Shown piece by piece: positions 55,729-64,000 of a DNA stretch of 64,000 bases. The notes under the pieces were generated by a model. It had not been told where the DNA came from, ran no database searches, and worked only from the letters and a program-made list of their open reading frames with translations. Every line of letters starts with the position of its first letter. Positions within the stretch are counted from its first letter, which is position 1. Source of the DNA: Cognatilysobacter tabacisoli (lineage in GTDB: Bacteria; Pseudomonadota; Gammaproteobacteria; Xanthomonadales; Xanthomonadaceae); assembly GCF_003586305.1 (NCBI RefSeq), contig NZ_KZ987400.1:1-64000 (forward strand), read 5' to 3'. Made by a program: the position numbers and the translations under genes.

Positions 55729-57290
55729 CCGAACCGCTCCGACAGCCGCGCCAGCAGCGCATCGAACTCGTCCGCGCCCGGCAGTCGCCGCGCGTACGCG
55801 GCCAGCTGCCAGCGGCGCACGACCTCGGCGAACGCCTCGCGGTCGTCGGCGCGCGGCATCTGCCGCGACGCGCGCAGGCACTGCGCCTCGGTTGCACCGG
55901 GCGCCAGCACCACCTGCGCGCGCTCGACCATCGCCGCGACGCTCGCGCGGTACAGCAGCGCCAGCGCGTCGCGCGCGCGACCCTGCGCCCAGAGCGCCCG
56001 CGCCGCGGTCGGTACGTCGTCGGGCAGCGGGGCGGCGTCGGCGATCGAGCGGTGCTGCACCGGCGCGGGCTCGGGGCGCTCGCGCGCGAGCGTCCCGCGC
56101 AGCCACGGCAGCCAGTGCCTGGCGGTCAGCAGCAGCACCAGCGCGAGCGCGGCGAACAGCCCCCACAGCACGAACTCGCCGACCAGCGCGACCGCCTTGG
56201 CGATCGCCTCGAGGAAGGGCGGCGGCTTGGACTCCGACGGCTTGTCCGGGTTGCGTTCCTTCCAGCGCACGACCTTGCGCGTCGGCTTCAGCGCGGGGCC
56301 GGCGTAGGCCTCGCCGACCGCACGTTCGAAGTCCGCGGTCGGCGCGCGCTCGGGGCCGAACACGTCGTCGGGCGTGACCGCGGGCTGGCCGTCGCGGAGG
56401 TCCTCGGTCGCCCGGCCCGCGCGTTCGGCCGCGCGCTGCGCGCGTGCGGCCTCGTCGGCGTCCTGCGCCTGCGCGACCGGCGCGGCCGTCCACGCCAGCG
56501 CGCACAGCAGCGCGAGGGCGAGCGGCCGCGCCTGCTCGAGCAGCCGCGTGCGCAGCCGCCGCAGGCCCAGCTCGATGTCCCAGCCTTCGATCTCGGTGCG
56601 CCGGTTGAGGTACAGGCCGAAGCCGGCGGCGACGAAGAACGGCTCGATCACCGCGGTCGCCAGGTACGCGATCGCGTTGTAGCTGAACTGGATCCACGGC
56701 GGCTGCGCGACCAGCAGCTCCCACAGCCCGCGCGCGGCGTCGACGAAATGCTCCGGCGGGATGAACACGAACGCCAGCGACCCGAGGCCGGCCATCAGCG
56801 CCAGTTCGAAGTTGACGCACACCAGCGTCAGCAGCGCGGCCACGCCGTAGACCGGTCCGCCGAGCGCGCCGCGCCGCGCGCGGGCCGCGGCCGCGTCGGC
56901 GCCCTCGAGCAGGTCGACCGGCAGGTACAGCGAGCGCACCGGGCTCAGGCGTCGCCAGGTCAGGCCCGCCAGCAGCGATGGCCGGGCGAAGCGCGGCAGC
57001 GCGCGCAGCGTCGCGCGCGGCGCCGGCACGTCGCCGAACACCGCGCGCGACAGCACGTATAGCGGCACGCGGTCGAACAGCGGCTTCAGCCACCACATCA
57101 GCGGCGCCGCCAGCCACAGCAGGTCGACCGCCCACAGGGCGAGGTTCAGCAGCGCGAACAGCGGCAGCGTCAGCGCCAGCCACGGCCGCCACACCGCGCC
57201 GGCGTGCGCGCGCAGCAGCGCGCCGCCGAGCTCGACCGCCTCCCACGCGCTGCGCGGGCGCAGCGCCACCGTCAGCGCGTCAATGCGCAT
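55716..57290 (-). CDS. DUF4129-containing multispan membrane protein
   Basis: 524-residue protein with about five or six spans (LALTLPLFALLNLALWAVDLLWL, VYGVAALLTLVCVNFELALMAGLG, ALALLCALAWTAAPVAQA, LVGEFVLWGLFAALALVLLL). A C-terminal cytoplasmic domain contains ARDALALLYRASVAAMVER, the DUF4129 hallmark (Ala-rich LL.YRA). A charged linker separates the halves. ATG 57288-57290 overlaps the SpoIIM-like stop by 11 bases. Part of a six-gene MoxR operon. Confidence 0.82.
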   Translation of the reverse strand: MRIDALTVALRPRSAWEAVELGGALLRAHAGAVWRPWLALTLPLFALLNLALWAVDLLWLAAPLMWWLKPLFDRVPLYVLSRAVFGDVPAPRATLRALPRFARPSLLAGLTWRRLSPVRSLYLPVDLLEGADAAAARARRGALGGPVYGVAALLTLVCVNFELALMAGLGSLAFVFIPPEHFVDAARGLWELLVAQPPWIQFSYNAIAYLATAVIEPFFVAAGFGLYLNRRTEIEGWDIELGLRRLRTRLLEQARPLALALLCALAWTAAPVAQAQDADEAARAQRAAERAGRATEDLRDGQPAVTPDDVFGPERAPTADFERAVGEAYAGPALKPTRKVVRWKERNPDKPSESKPPPFLEAIAKAVALVGEFVLWGLFAALALVLLLTARHWLPWLRGTLARERPEPAPVQHRSIADAAPLPDDVPTAARALWAQGRARDALALLYRASVAAMVERAQVVLAPGATEAQCLRASRQMPRADDREAFAEVVRRWQLAAYARRLPGADEFDALLARLSERFGWAR

Positions 57291-58320
57291 CGGCGCGCCC
57301 CGGGGCGGTGCCGTCGACGTCGACCCCGCCGGCGTGGCCGCGGCCGCCGAGCAGCAGCCAGCCCAGCACCAGCGCCCACAGCGCGCCGCCGACGCTGTAC
57401 TTGATCCACGCCGGCATCCACGCGATCGACGACCAGAACGCCTCGACGAACGCGGCGAACACCAGCATCGCGAAGATGCCCGCGCACAGCAGCGCGCCGC
57501 GGCGGCCGCCCTCGACCAGCGCGTCGATGCGCCGGCGCCGGCCCGGGGCGACGAGCCGCAGCCCGAGCTGCAGGCCGGCGCCGCCGGCGATGACGATCGC
57601 GGTCAGCTCCGGCGCGCCGTGGCCGACGACGAAGCGCCAGAACGGGTCGCCGTGGCCGACCGCCTGCAGGTGCCCGGCGACGCCGCCGATGGTGACGCCG
57701 TTGAACAGCAGCACGACGATCGTGCCGACGCCGGCCAGCAGGCCGCTGGCGAACGTGCGGAAGCCGATGCTGACGTTGTTCCACACGTAGTGGCCGAACA
57801 TCGCCAGATCGGTGCCGCTCTCGCGGCCAAGCTTGCGCGCCGGGTCGTCGGGGTCGTACATCGCCTCGAACTGCGCGAGCTGGCCCGGGTCGAACAGCGC
57901 CGACGACAGCTCCGGATCGAACTGGATCGCGGCGAAGATGACGGCCAGCGGCAGCGCGAACAGCGCCAGCGACGCGAGCATGCAGCCGCGCTCGGCGCGC
58001 ACCAGCCGCGGGAACCCCGCCAGCAGGAACTCCGCCGCGCGGCGCCAGCGCGGCGGCGGCGTGCGGTACAGCACCGCGTGGCCGCGCTCCATCAGCACCT
58101 GCAGCCGGTCGGTGACGACCGGGCTGTAGCCGCGCCGGCGCGCCAGCGCCAGCTGCTGGCACAGCCGGCGGTAGCGTTCGGGCATTTCGGGGTCGGCCAG
58201 CCCGCGCCAGCCGCGGCGCTCGGCGCGCGCGCGTCGCGCGCTGCCACCGCGCGCGTCGAGCCACTGCTCGAGCGCCTGCCATTCGGCCTGGTGGCGCTGG
58301 ACGAAATGCTCCTGCTTCAT
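57280..58320 (-). CDS. SpoIIM/DUF95-family membrane protein
   Basis: 346 residues: an N-terminal helical domain (QEHFVQRHQAEWQALEQWLDARG, LCQQLALARRRGYSP) and four to five spans in the second part. The FGHYVWNNVSIGFRTFASGLL and GVGTIVVLLFNGVTIGG segments are the SpoIIM/DUF95 signature. The name reflects family homology to a sporulation protein; there is no sign of sporulation here. ATG 58318-58320 overlaps the RDD stop (ATGA). Confidence 0.88.
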   Translation of the reverse strand: MKQEHFVQRHQAEWQALEQWLDARGGSARRARAERRGWRGLADPEMPERYRRLCQQLALARRRGYSPVVTDRLQVLMERGHAVLYRTPPPRWRRAAEFLLAGFPRLVRAERGCMLASLALFALPLAVIFAAIQFDPELSSALFDPGQLAQFEAMYDPDDPARKLGRESGTDLAMFGHYVWNNVSIGFRTFASGLLAGVGTIVVLLFNGVTIGGVAGHLQAVGHGDPFWRFVVGHGAPELTAIVIAGGAGLQLGLRLVAPGRRRRIDALVEGGRRGALLCAGIFAMLVFAAFVEAFWSSIAWMPAWIKYSVGGALWALVLGWLLLGGRGHAGGVDVDGTAPGRADAH

Positions 58321-58997
58321 CGCCGCCCCAGCAGCCAGTTCGCCACGCCGTGCAGGCGGCGCACGGCGGGCTCGCCGCGTGCGCCCACCAGCGGCTCGGC
58401 CAGCTCGGCCAGTTCGACCTGGCGCGCCGGCGTCAGCAATGGCGCGCGCTCGCCGAACGCGATCACCGCGGCCTGCTCGCCCGGACGCAGCGGCACCGGC
58501 GGCGCCAGCGCGTCGCCGATGCCGGCGGCGTGCACGGGGTTCGGCCGGTCGGCGTGGACCACCAGCGTGCCGGCGACCAGGTCGCCGAGCCGGCGGCCCC
58601 ACGGGTCGGCGAGGCTGGTCAGCAGCCCCGCCGCGTAGCCGAACGGCAGCATGTCGACGACGCGCAGCAGGTTGCGGGTGAACGCGGCCAGCCAGCCGAC
58701 CGGCGCGCCGTTGCCGGCGACCACGCGCAGGCCGAGCGCGCGCTTGCCGGGCGTCTGCCCGCGCCACGCGGCCTCGAACACCACCGGGTACAGCCAGAAC
58801 ACCGCGAACAGCACGACCAGGTACAGCCCCTGCCCGCCCGTGCCGAGCAGCGCCAGCACCATGCCGAGCACCGACAGAAGCGCGAACCGGATCGCGAAAT
58901 CGATCGCCCACGCCAGCGCGCGCGGCACCGGGCCGGCCGCCGGCAGCCGCAGCGCCACGCCCTCGGGCGTGACCACCTCGCGCCGCGTGTCGAGCAT
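58317..58997 (-). CDS. RDD-family membrane protein
   Basis: 226 residues, first gene of the MoxR operon. The RDD domain shows PRALAWAIDFAIRFALLSVLG (with the Arg-Asp pair), FEAAWRGQTPGKRALGLRVV and DPWGRRLGDLVAGTLVV. It has three or so spans and a cytoplasmic C-terminal tail. RDD proteins are small integral membrane proteins, some with ion-transport activity; the role here is unknown. ATG 58995-58997; ATGs further upstream are less likely. Confidence 0.85.
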   Translation of the reverse strand: MLDTRREVVTPEGVALRLPAAGPVPRALAWAIDFAIRFALLSVLGMVLALLGTGGQGLYLVVLFAVFWLYPVVFEAAWRGQTPGKRALGLRVVAGNGAPVGWLAAFTRNLLRVVDMLPFGYAAGLLTSLADPWGRRLGDLVAGTLVVHADRPNPVHAAGIGDALAPPVPLRPGEQAAVIAFGERAPLLTPARQVELAELAEPLVGARGEPAVRRLHGVANWLLGRR

Positions 58998-59142
58998 CAG
59001 CGGCGGTTCCCCGCCCGCCACGCACTGCGTGGCGCGCGGCCGTCGTTCCCGGTCGCATCCGTGTGCACTGGTCCCTCGAATCGTCGTGCGTCCCCGCCGC
59101 CGAGCGTACGCGCAAGGCGCCGGGGCTGGCCAGCCGCGGGCG

Positions 59143-59682
59143 TCACGCGTCGGCGTCGAGGTAGTGGTCCTTCAGGCGCACGTAGTGACCGGCGCTGTAC
59201 TGCAGCTGCTCGATCTCGCGGTCGGTCAGCCGGCGCACGAACTTCGCCGGGCTGCCGAGCCACAGCTCGGCCTCGCCGACGACCTTGCCCGGCGCGACGA
59301 CCGCGCCGGCGCCGACGAAGCCGTAGCGCGACACGCGCGCGCCGTCGAGGATCTTCGCGCCCATGCCGACCAGGCAGAACTCGTCGAGCGTGCACGCGTG
59401 CAGGATCGCCGCGTGGCCGACGGTGACGTCGTTGGCGATCACCGTCGGCAGCCCGCCGGGCCGGGTGAACGGGCCCTCGTGGGTGACGTGGACGATGGTC
59501 CCGTCCTGCACGTTGGTGCGCGCGCCGATGTGGATTGAATTGACGTCGCCGCGGACCACGCAGCCGGGCCAGATCGAGACGTCGTCGCCGAGGCTCACTG
59601 CGCCGATCACGGTCGCGGCGGGATCGACGTAGACGCGTTCGCCGAGGGTCGGGGCGATGCCGAGGTAGCTGCGCAGGGTCAT
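59143..59682 (-). CDS. Gamma-carbonic-anhydrase-like hexapeptide protein (YrdA)
   Basis: 179-residue left-handed beta-helix protein with hexapeptide repeats (VIGAVSLGDDVSIWPGCVVRGD). The zinc-ligand histidines are visible in HVTHEG and GHAAILHACTL, in the order of gamma-carbonic anhydrases (Cam/YrdA). Activity is often undetected in YrdA-type proteins, so the function is uncertain. ATG 59680-59682. It is divergent from the aldehyde dehydrogenase gene. Confidence 0.92.
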   Translation of the reverse strand: MTLRSYLGIAPTLGERVYVDPAATVIGAVSLGDDVSIWPGCVVRGDVNSIHIGARTNVQDGTIVHVTHEGPFTRPGGLPTVIANDVTVGHAAILHACTLDEFCLVGMGAKILDGARVSRYGFVGAGAVVAPGKVVGEAELWLGSPAKFVRRLTDREIEQLQYSAGHYVRLKDHYLDADA

Positions 59683-59783
59683 GGCGGCAGTTTAGGCGCT
59701 CGCCGCCGGGTCGCGGCCGGTCGGTGCGCTCGCGTCGGCGTCCCGAAACGTGGAGGCGCGCAACGCGCCGTAGACTCGGACGC

Positions 59784-61220
59784 ATGGATGCCCTCGCCGA
59801 CACCCCCATCGACGACCTCGCCGGCACGCGCGAACGACTGCGCATCGCCTGGCAGGCCCGCAAGCCCGACCTCGCCCAGCGCCGCGCCGACCTCGAGCGC
59901 CTGCGCGACGCGTTCCGCGCCGCCATCCCGGCGATGGACGCGGCGATCCGCGCCGACTTCGGCCACCGCTCCAGCCACGAGAACCTGATTTCCGAGGCGA
60001 TGGTGACGCTGGCCGAGATCGACCACGCGCTGGACAACCTGCGCCGCTGGATGCGGCCGCGACGGGTCGGGGTCGGCTGGAAGCTGTGGCCGGCGACCGC
60101 CGAGCTGCGCTGCGAGCCGGTCGGCGTGGTCGGGATCATCGCGCCGTGGAACTACCCGGTGAACCTGGCGCTGGTGCCGCTGGCCTCGGCGATCGCCGCC
60201 GGCAACCACGTCTTCCTCAAGCCGTCCGAACACACCCCGCGCACCAGCGCCTGGCTGCGCCAGCTGCTGGCGTCGGTGTTCCCCGCCGACCGCGTCGCCG
60301 TCGCGCTCGGCGGCGCCGACGTCGGCGCGGCGTTCTCGGCGCTGCCGTTCGACCACCTGCTGTTCACCGGCTCGACCGCGGTCGGCCGCAAGGTCATGGC
60401 CGCAGCGGCGCCGAACCTCACGCCGGTCACGCTCGAACTCGGCGGCAAGGCCCCGGCGCTGGTGTGCGACGACTTCCCGCTCGACGTCGCCGCCGCGCGC
60501 ATCGCCAGCGGCAAGTGGTTCAACGCCGGGCAGACCTGCATCGGCGTCGACTACGTGCTGGTCGACGCCGCGCGCCGCGACGCGCTCGTCGACGCGCTCG
60601 TGGCCGAGCTGCGCCGCCGCTACGGCGACGACTTCACCCAGGTCGAGGATTACACCCGGGTCATCAACGACAGCCAGTACCGCCGGCTGCAGGGCTACGT
60701 CCGCGACGCGCGCGAGCGCGGCCACCGGGTCATCGAGCCGTTCGCCGGCGCGGCCGACCGGCACGCGCGGCTGATCGACGAGGAGCACCTGTTCCCGCCG
60801 GTGCTGGTGGTCGAACCGGCGGCCGACGCCGAGGTCATGCGCCACGAGATCTTCGGTCCGATCCTGCCGGTGCTCGCCTACGCCGACCTCGACGACGCGA
60901 TCGCGCGGATCAACGCGCTCGAGCGGCCGCTGGCGCTGTACCCCTTCAGCCACGACCGCGCGCGCGTCGACCACATCCTCGCCAACACGCTGGCCGGCGG
61001 CGTCACCGTCAACGACACGCTGCTGCACTTCGGAGCGCACAACCTGCCCTTCGGCGGAATCGGCGCCAGCGGCATCGGCGCGATCCACGGCCGCCACGGC
61101 TTCGAAACCTTCAGCAAGCAGCTGCCCGTGCTGCGGCAGCGCCGCTTCGCCGCCAGCGACTGGCTGAAGCCGCCGTACACCGGGCCGATCGACCGGATGA
61201 TCCGCTGGCTGGCGCGCTGA
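59784..61220 (+). CDS. calB: Coniferyl-aldehyde-dehydrogenase-type aldehyde dehydrogenase
   Basis: 478-residue ALDH-superfamily enzyme of the class-3/CALDH group. VGIIAPWNYPVNLAL (Asn), FTGSTAVGRKVM cofactor loop, the catalytic Glu in TLELGGKAPALV and catalytic Cys in NAGQTCIG are intact. EIFGPILPVLAYADLDDAI follows. CalB-like enzymes oxidise coniferaldehyde and related aldehydes; the true substrate could also be an aliphatic aldehyde. ATG 59784 begins MDALADTP; an upstream in-frame start would add unconserved Arg-rich residues. Confidence 0.88.
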   Translation: MDALADTPIDDLAGTRERLRIAWQARKPDLAQRRADLERLRDAFRAAIPAMDAAIRADFGHRSSHENLISEAMVTLAEIDHALDNLRRWMRPRRVGVGWKLWPATAELRCEPVGVVGIIAPWNYPVNLALVPLASAIAAGNHVFLKPSEHTPRTSAWLRQLLASVFPADRVAVALGGADVGAAFSALPFDHLLFTGSTAVGRKVMAAAAPNLTPVTLELGGKAPALVCDDFPLDVAAARIASGKWFNAGQTCIGVDYVLVDAARRDALVDALVAELRRRYGDDFTQVEDYTRVINDSQYRRLQGYVRDARERGHRVIEPFAGAADRHARLIDEEHLFPPVLVVEPAADAEVMRHEIFGPILPVLAYADLDDAIARINALERPLALYPFSHDRARVDHILANTLAGGVTVNDTLLHFGAHNLPFGGIGASGIGAIHGRHGFETFSKQLPVLRQRRFAASDWLKPPYTGPIDRMIRWLAR

Positions 61221-61224
61221 GCGG

Positions 61225-61258
61225 CGTGCCGCGCGCGGCGGTGATGCGGCGCGGCACG
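61225..61258 (+). terminator. Hairpin directly downstream of the aldehyde dehydrogenase
   Basis: 10-bp perfect arms CGTGCCGCGC (61225-61234) and GCGCGGCACG (61249-61258) around a 14-base loop, starting 4 bases after the stop. No T-tract. Confidence 0.5.
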
Positions 61259-61593
61259 GACGCCGCCGGGACCACGACGCACGTCACGCCGACGCGCCCA
61301 TCCGCACCCGTCCGCGCCGCTTCGCTGCAGCGCAGCTTGACGCCGCGTTCGTCGGGGGCGTACTCACGGCGCACCGTCGAACCCGGCTGCGTGATGCCCA
61401 AGCCGCGCTTCCATGTCCGCCACCTGTGCCGGACCTACTACCTGAGCGAATGGTGGGACGAATAGCGTCCCGCTGAGCCCTCCCGGCCGCGCCGGGCACG
61501 CCGGCGACGCCGCCGGCCGATCGCTGCATCGCATCCAGACCCCACGCCCCGCGGCGCCATGCGCCGTGGCGGCGACCGCATCGGAGACCGTCC
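61259..61593. other. Intergenic region upstream of the cyanophycinase gene
   Basis: About 335 bases with no convincing gene. A 24-codon reading frame (61394-61465) starts at an ATG but lacks a ribosome-binding site. The region must hold the cyanophycinase promoter, which I cannot place. Confidence 0.35.
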
Positions 61594-63045
61594 ATGTCCG
61601 GTTTGCTTCCGCGCGCCGCGTCGCGCGCCGTTTCGCCGACCCGCCGCTTCGCACCGCTCCAGCGCACCGCCGTCGCCGCCGCCCTGTGCGGCGCCCTGCT
61701 CGCCCCCGCGTGGGCGTCGATCACCACCGAGTCCGAGGACAACAACACCGAAGGCCGCGCCGACGGGCCGATCGCGTCGGGCGTGCCGGTGGCCGGCAGC
61801 CTGTCGACCCGCCGCGACGTCGACTGGTTCTACGCCGACGTGCCGGCGCCCGGCACGGTCTCGGTGAGCCTCGGCCACGCAAGCGGCCGCGACTTCGACT
61901 GGGCGCTGTACCCGGCGAGCGGGTCGGCGGTCGCGACCGGCGCGAGCAGCTCGATCCCGGAGACCGGCAGCTACACCGCGCCGGCGGCGGGCCGCTACTT
62001 CGTCAAGGTCACCGCGTACAGCGGCAGCGGCGCGTACTCGCTGTCGATGAGCCTGCCCAACGGCAGCGGCGGCGGCGGCACCGACCCGCGACCGACCAAG
62101 CCCGGCAACCTGCAGAACTGGCTCACCGGCAGCGCCGCCGACTCCGGCCGGCAGCCGGTCAACGGCCCGGCGCTGCTGCTGATGGGCGGCGGCGTCGAGA
62201 ACGACGAGGCGTTCACGCTGCGCGCGTTCCCGGTCGCCAACGGCGGCGACGTGGTGATCCTGCGCACCAGCGGCAGCAACGGCTACAACGACTACCTGTA
62301 CAACCTGACGACCGGCGCGACCCGGCCCGACTCGGTCGAGACGCTGCTGCTCGACACCCGCGACAAGGCCAACTCCGACTACGCCGAGTGGGTCATCCGC
62401 AACGCCGAGCTGGTGTTCATCGCCGGCGGCGACCAGTCCGACTACCTCAACCAGTGGCAGGGCACGCGCGCGCAGACCGCGCTGCAGGCGGCGTACGACC
62501 GCGGCGCGGTGGTCGGCGGCACGTCGGCGGGCCTGGCGGTGCAGGGCGAGTTCGTCTACGACCCCGACGGCGTCACCGCGGTCACCAGCGCCGAGGCGAT
62601 CGCCAACCCGTATCGCGGCAGCATCCTGTTCAACAGCGGCTTCCTCGACACGCCGCTGATGGAGGACGTGATCACCGACAGCCATTTCGCCCAGCGCGAC
62701 CGCATGGGCCGGCTGCTGGCGTTCATGGCGCGCCTGCGGCAGGACAACACCACCGGCCGCATCGTCGGCGTCGGCATCGACGAGACCACGTCGCTGTTCG
62801 TCGACCGCACGGGGCTGGCGCGCGCCGACGGCGACGGCGCGGTCTACGTGGTCGAGGAAGACGCCGCGACCCTGCGGACCCAGGTGGTGTCCGGCCAGCC
62901 GCTGGTCTATCGCGACCTGCAGCGCACCAAGCTGGTCGAGGGGCAGACGTTCCACTTTTTCACCGGCGCGCACACCGGCACCCGCGCGGTGATCGGGGTC
63001 GACGGCCGCAACGCGACGCCGTTCACCCCGCCCAACCCGTACTGA
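61594..63045 (+). CDS. Secreted cyanophycinase (S51) with N-terminal PPC domain
   Basis: 483 residues: signal peptide (VAAALCGALLAPAWA), a PPC-type beta-domain at about 45-155 (DVDWFYADVP, DFDWALYP, GRYFVKVTAYSG), a Gly/Pro linker, then an S51 peptidase domain. The nucleophile elbow is VVGGTSAGLAV and the His motif DSHFAQRDRMGRLLAF. Cyanophycinases split multi-L-arginyl-poly-L-aspartate into beta-Asp-Arg dipeptides. Extracellular cyanophycinases are known; a PPC domain placed before the catalytic domain is less usual. The signal peptide sets the ATG at 61594. It lies upstream of a YfcC-type transporter. Confidence 0.85.
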   Translation: MSGLLPRAASRAVSPTRRFAPLQRTAVAAALCGALLAPAWASITTESEDNNTEGRADGPIASGVPVAGSLSTRRDVDWFYADVPAPGTVSVSLGHASGRDFDWALYPASGSAVATGASSSIPETGSYTAPAAGRYFVKVTAYSGSGAYSLSMSLPNGSGGGGTDPRPTKPGNLQNWLTGSAADSGRQPVNGPALLLMGGGVENDEAFTLRAFPVANGGDVVILRTSGSNGYNDYLYNLTTGATRPDSVETLLLDTRDKANSDYAEWVIRNAELVFIAGGDQSDYLNQWQGTRAQTALQAAYDRGAVVGGTSAGLAVQGEFVYDPDGVTAVTSAEAIANPYRGSILFNSGFLDTPLMEDVITDSHFAQRDRMGRLLAFMARLRQDNTTGRIVGVGIDETTSLFVDRTGLARADGDGAVYVVEEDAATLRTQVVSGQPLVYRDLQRTKLVEGQTFHFFTGAHTGTRAVIGVDGRNATPFTPPNPY

Positions 63046-63252
63046 CCCGCCGCGCGTCGCGCGCGGTCCGGCACCGCCGGGTCGCGCGCGGGACGTCCGA
63101 TTCGCGCAACTTAACGGCCGCTGGCCGCAATCGCGCCGCTGCCGTCGGCGCGCCGGGCCTGCGATGCTTGCCGCTGGCGCGCGGCGGCCCCCGGTCGCCG
63201 CCGACACCGACCGAACCCACGTGCCACGCGGCTGCCGCGAGAACCTCCCGCC

Positions 63253-63327
63253 ATGATCCGTCCCTGCCGCTGTCACGATCACGATTCCGCCGCGCCGCGC
63301 GCGCGCCGCCGCGCTGCAGGGGCCTGA
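63253..63327 (+). other. Possible Arg-rich 24-codon leader frame
   Basis: A short frame starting at ATG 63253 ends four bases before the transporter GTG start (63332). It encodes 6 Arg among 24 residues, including RARRR near its end. The upstream sequence lacks a strong ribosome-binding site, and high GC raises Arg frequency by chance. Confidence 0.2.
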
Positions 63328-63331
63328 GCCC

Positions 63332-64000
63332 GTGTCGTCGGCCGAAGACGCCCTCGCCGCCGGACGCGCCGGCGCCCCCGCCCGCAGCCCCGACACGCTG
63401 CTGATCCTGCTCGCGGCCGCACTGCTCGCCGCGGCGATCGTGCCGTTCGTCCCGGCCGGCTACTTCACCCCGGGCGCGGCGGTCGCGCTCGACACCTTCC
63501 ACTACGCCGACGCGCGGGTGCCGCTGCAGCTGTTTGCCAGCGGCGACGGAGAGGTCGGCCTGCTGAACCTGCTGTTCGACGGGCTGACCTCGGGCAACCG
63601 CAGCGCGGCCGCGGTCGGCGTGATCGCGTTCGTGCTGATCGTCGGCGGCGCGTTCGGACTGGTCCAGGCCAGCGGCGCGGTCGACCGCGGCCTGACCCAG
63701 CTGGTCACCGCCACCGGCGACCGCCCGACGCTGCTGCTGTCGGTGCTGTTCGTCGCGTTCTCGCTCGGCGGCGCGGTGTTCGGCATGGGCGAGGAAACGA
63801 TCGCGTTCCTGGCGCTGCTGCTGCCGCTGGTGCGCAAGCTCGGCTACCCGCCCGAGGTCGGGGTGATGGTCACCTACCTCGCCAGCCAGGTCGGCTTCGG
63901 CACGTCGTGGATGAACCCTTTCAGCGTCGCGGTCGCGCAGAACCTCGCCGGCCTGCCGCTGCTGTCCGGCGCCGGCCTGCGCATGGCGATGTGGGCGACG
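63332..64000 (+). CDS. YfcC / DcuC-type basic amino acid or dicarboxylate transporter, partial
   Basis: The first 223 codons of an inner-membrane transporter cut by the window end. A cytoplasmic N-terminus (SSAEDALAAGRAGAPARSPD) is followed by hydrophobic spans (LLILLAAALLAAAIVPFVP, AVGVIAFVLIVGGAFGLV, PTLLLSVLFVAFSLGGAVFG) and GMGEETIAFLALLLPLVRKLGYP. This matches the YfcC family (C4-dicarboxylate carrier superfamily), some annotated as arginine/ornithine antiporters. Its start at GTG 63332 lies 286 bases after the cyanophycinase stop on the same strand, suggesting uptake of cyanophycin breakdown products. Confidence 0.75.
   Translation, partial: MSSAEDALAAGRAGAPARSPDTLLILLAAALLAAAIVPFVPAGYFTPGAAVALDTFHYADARVPLQLFASGDGEVGLLNLLFDGLTSGNRSAAAVGVIAFVLIVGGAFGLVQASGAVDRGLTQLVTATGDRPTLLLSVLFVAFSLGGAVFGMGEETIAFLALLLPLVRKLGYPPEVGVMVTYLASQVGFGTSWMNPFSVAVAQNLAGLPLLSGAGLRMAMWAT

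Noticed and set aside
57280..58320. Sporulation function suggested by the SpoIIM family name
   Set aside because: The gene is part of a MoxR membrane operon and nothing else in the window relates to sporulation.
61394..61465. Short frame MPKPRFHVRHLCRTYY... upstream of the cyanophycinase gene
   Set aside because: No ribosome-binding site, only 23 residues, and no recognisable family.

Overview
This window is a stretch of GC-rich (visibly around 70 %) gammaproteobacterial chromosome. Gene content and order point to the Xanthomonadales (Lysobacteraceae/Xanthomonadaceae). The main reasons are the coaC/coaB-dut-algC block, speA/speE back to back, a PII-ubiK-comM block, an oleBCD cluster beside ubiJ-ubiB, and a nucleotide cyclase / CNB-GGDEF pair resembling XC_0250/XC_0249 of Xanthomonas campestris. 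Genes are densely packed, many starts are GTG, and 4-base stop/start overlaps (ATGA, GTGA) are common. I found no tRNA, rRNA gene, CRISPR array, insertion sequence or prophage.

Layout. 1-300: two near-identical leftward promoters, probably feeding an rRNA or other highly expressed operon beyond the left edge. 0.3-6.8 kb: tyrS, an M23 peptidoglycan hydrolase, anmK, an orphan ribbon-helix-helix-like gene, ampG and exonuclease III. 6.9-13.5 kb: pyrE, a secreted coiled-coil protein, a membrane-anchored phosphomannomutase/phosphoglucomutase, dut, coaB and coaC as two separate overlapping genes, and radC. 13.6-22.6 kb: argS, an FtsN-like SPOR protein, a beta-hydroxyacid dehydrogenase, speA, speE, a PII protein, ubiK and comM.

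22.7-30.0 kb is the most distinctive part. Three tandem paralogues of a small secreted family with a fixed C-x14-C motif lie next to a candidate peptide-modification (RiPP) locus: a SagB-like dehydrogenase, a divergent peptide with a nitrile-hydratase-type leader, a class III nucleotide cyclase with TPR repeats, and a cyclic-nucleotide-binding diguanylate cyclase. The pieces suggest a cyclic nucleotide to c-di-GMP relay tied to a modified peptide.

30.2-34.3 kb: the glyoxylate shunt (aceB-aceA) with a divergent LysR regulator and a short AT-rich promoter/operator region. 34.4-38.3 kb: a three-gene candidate exopolysaccharide operon (sugar-nucleotide SDR, hyaluronan-synthase-like GT2, TPR plus beta-barrel). 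38.4-43.3 kb: an acyltransferase, arfB, truC-like and a secreted M16 peptidase. 43.4-50.5 kb: ubiB, ubiJ, oleD, oleC, oleB and a TolB-like propeller protein, all on the minus strand, with oleA missing. 50.6-52.1 kb: aroE, a YkgJ-type Cys-cluster protein and a small membrane protein. 52.2-59.0 kb: a six-gene overlapping RDD-SpoIIM-DUF4129-DUF4350-MoxR-DUF58 operon. 59.1-64.0 kb: a gamma-carbonic-anhydrase-like protein, a coniferyl-aldehyde-type dehydrogenase, a secreted cyanophycinase with an N-terminal PPC domain, and the start of a YfcC/DcuC-type transporter cut by the window end; the last two may form a cyanophycin-scavenging pair.
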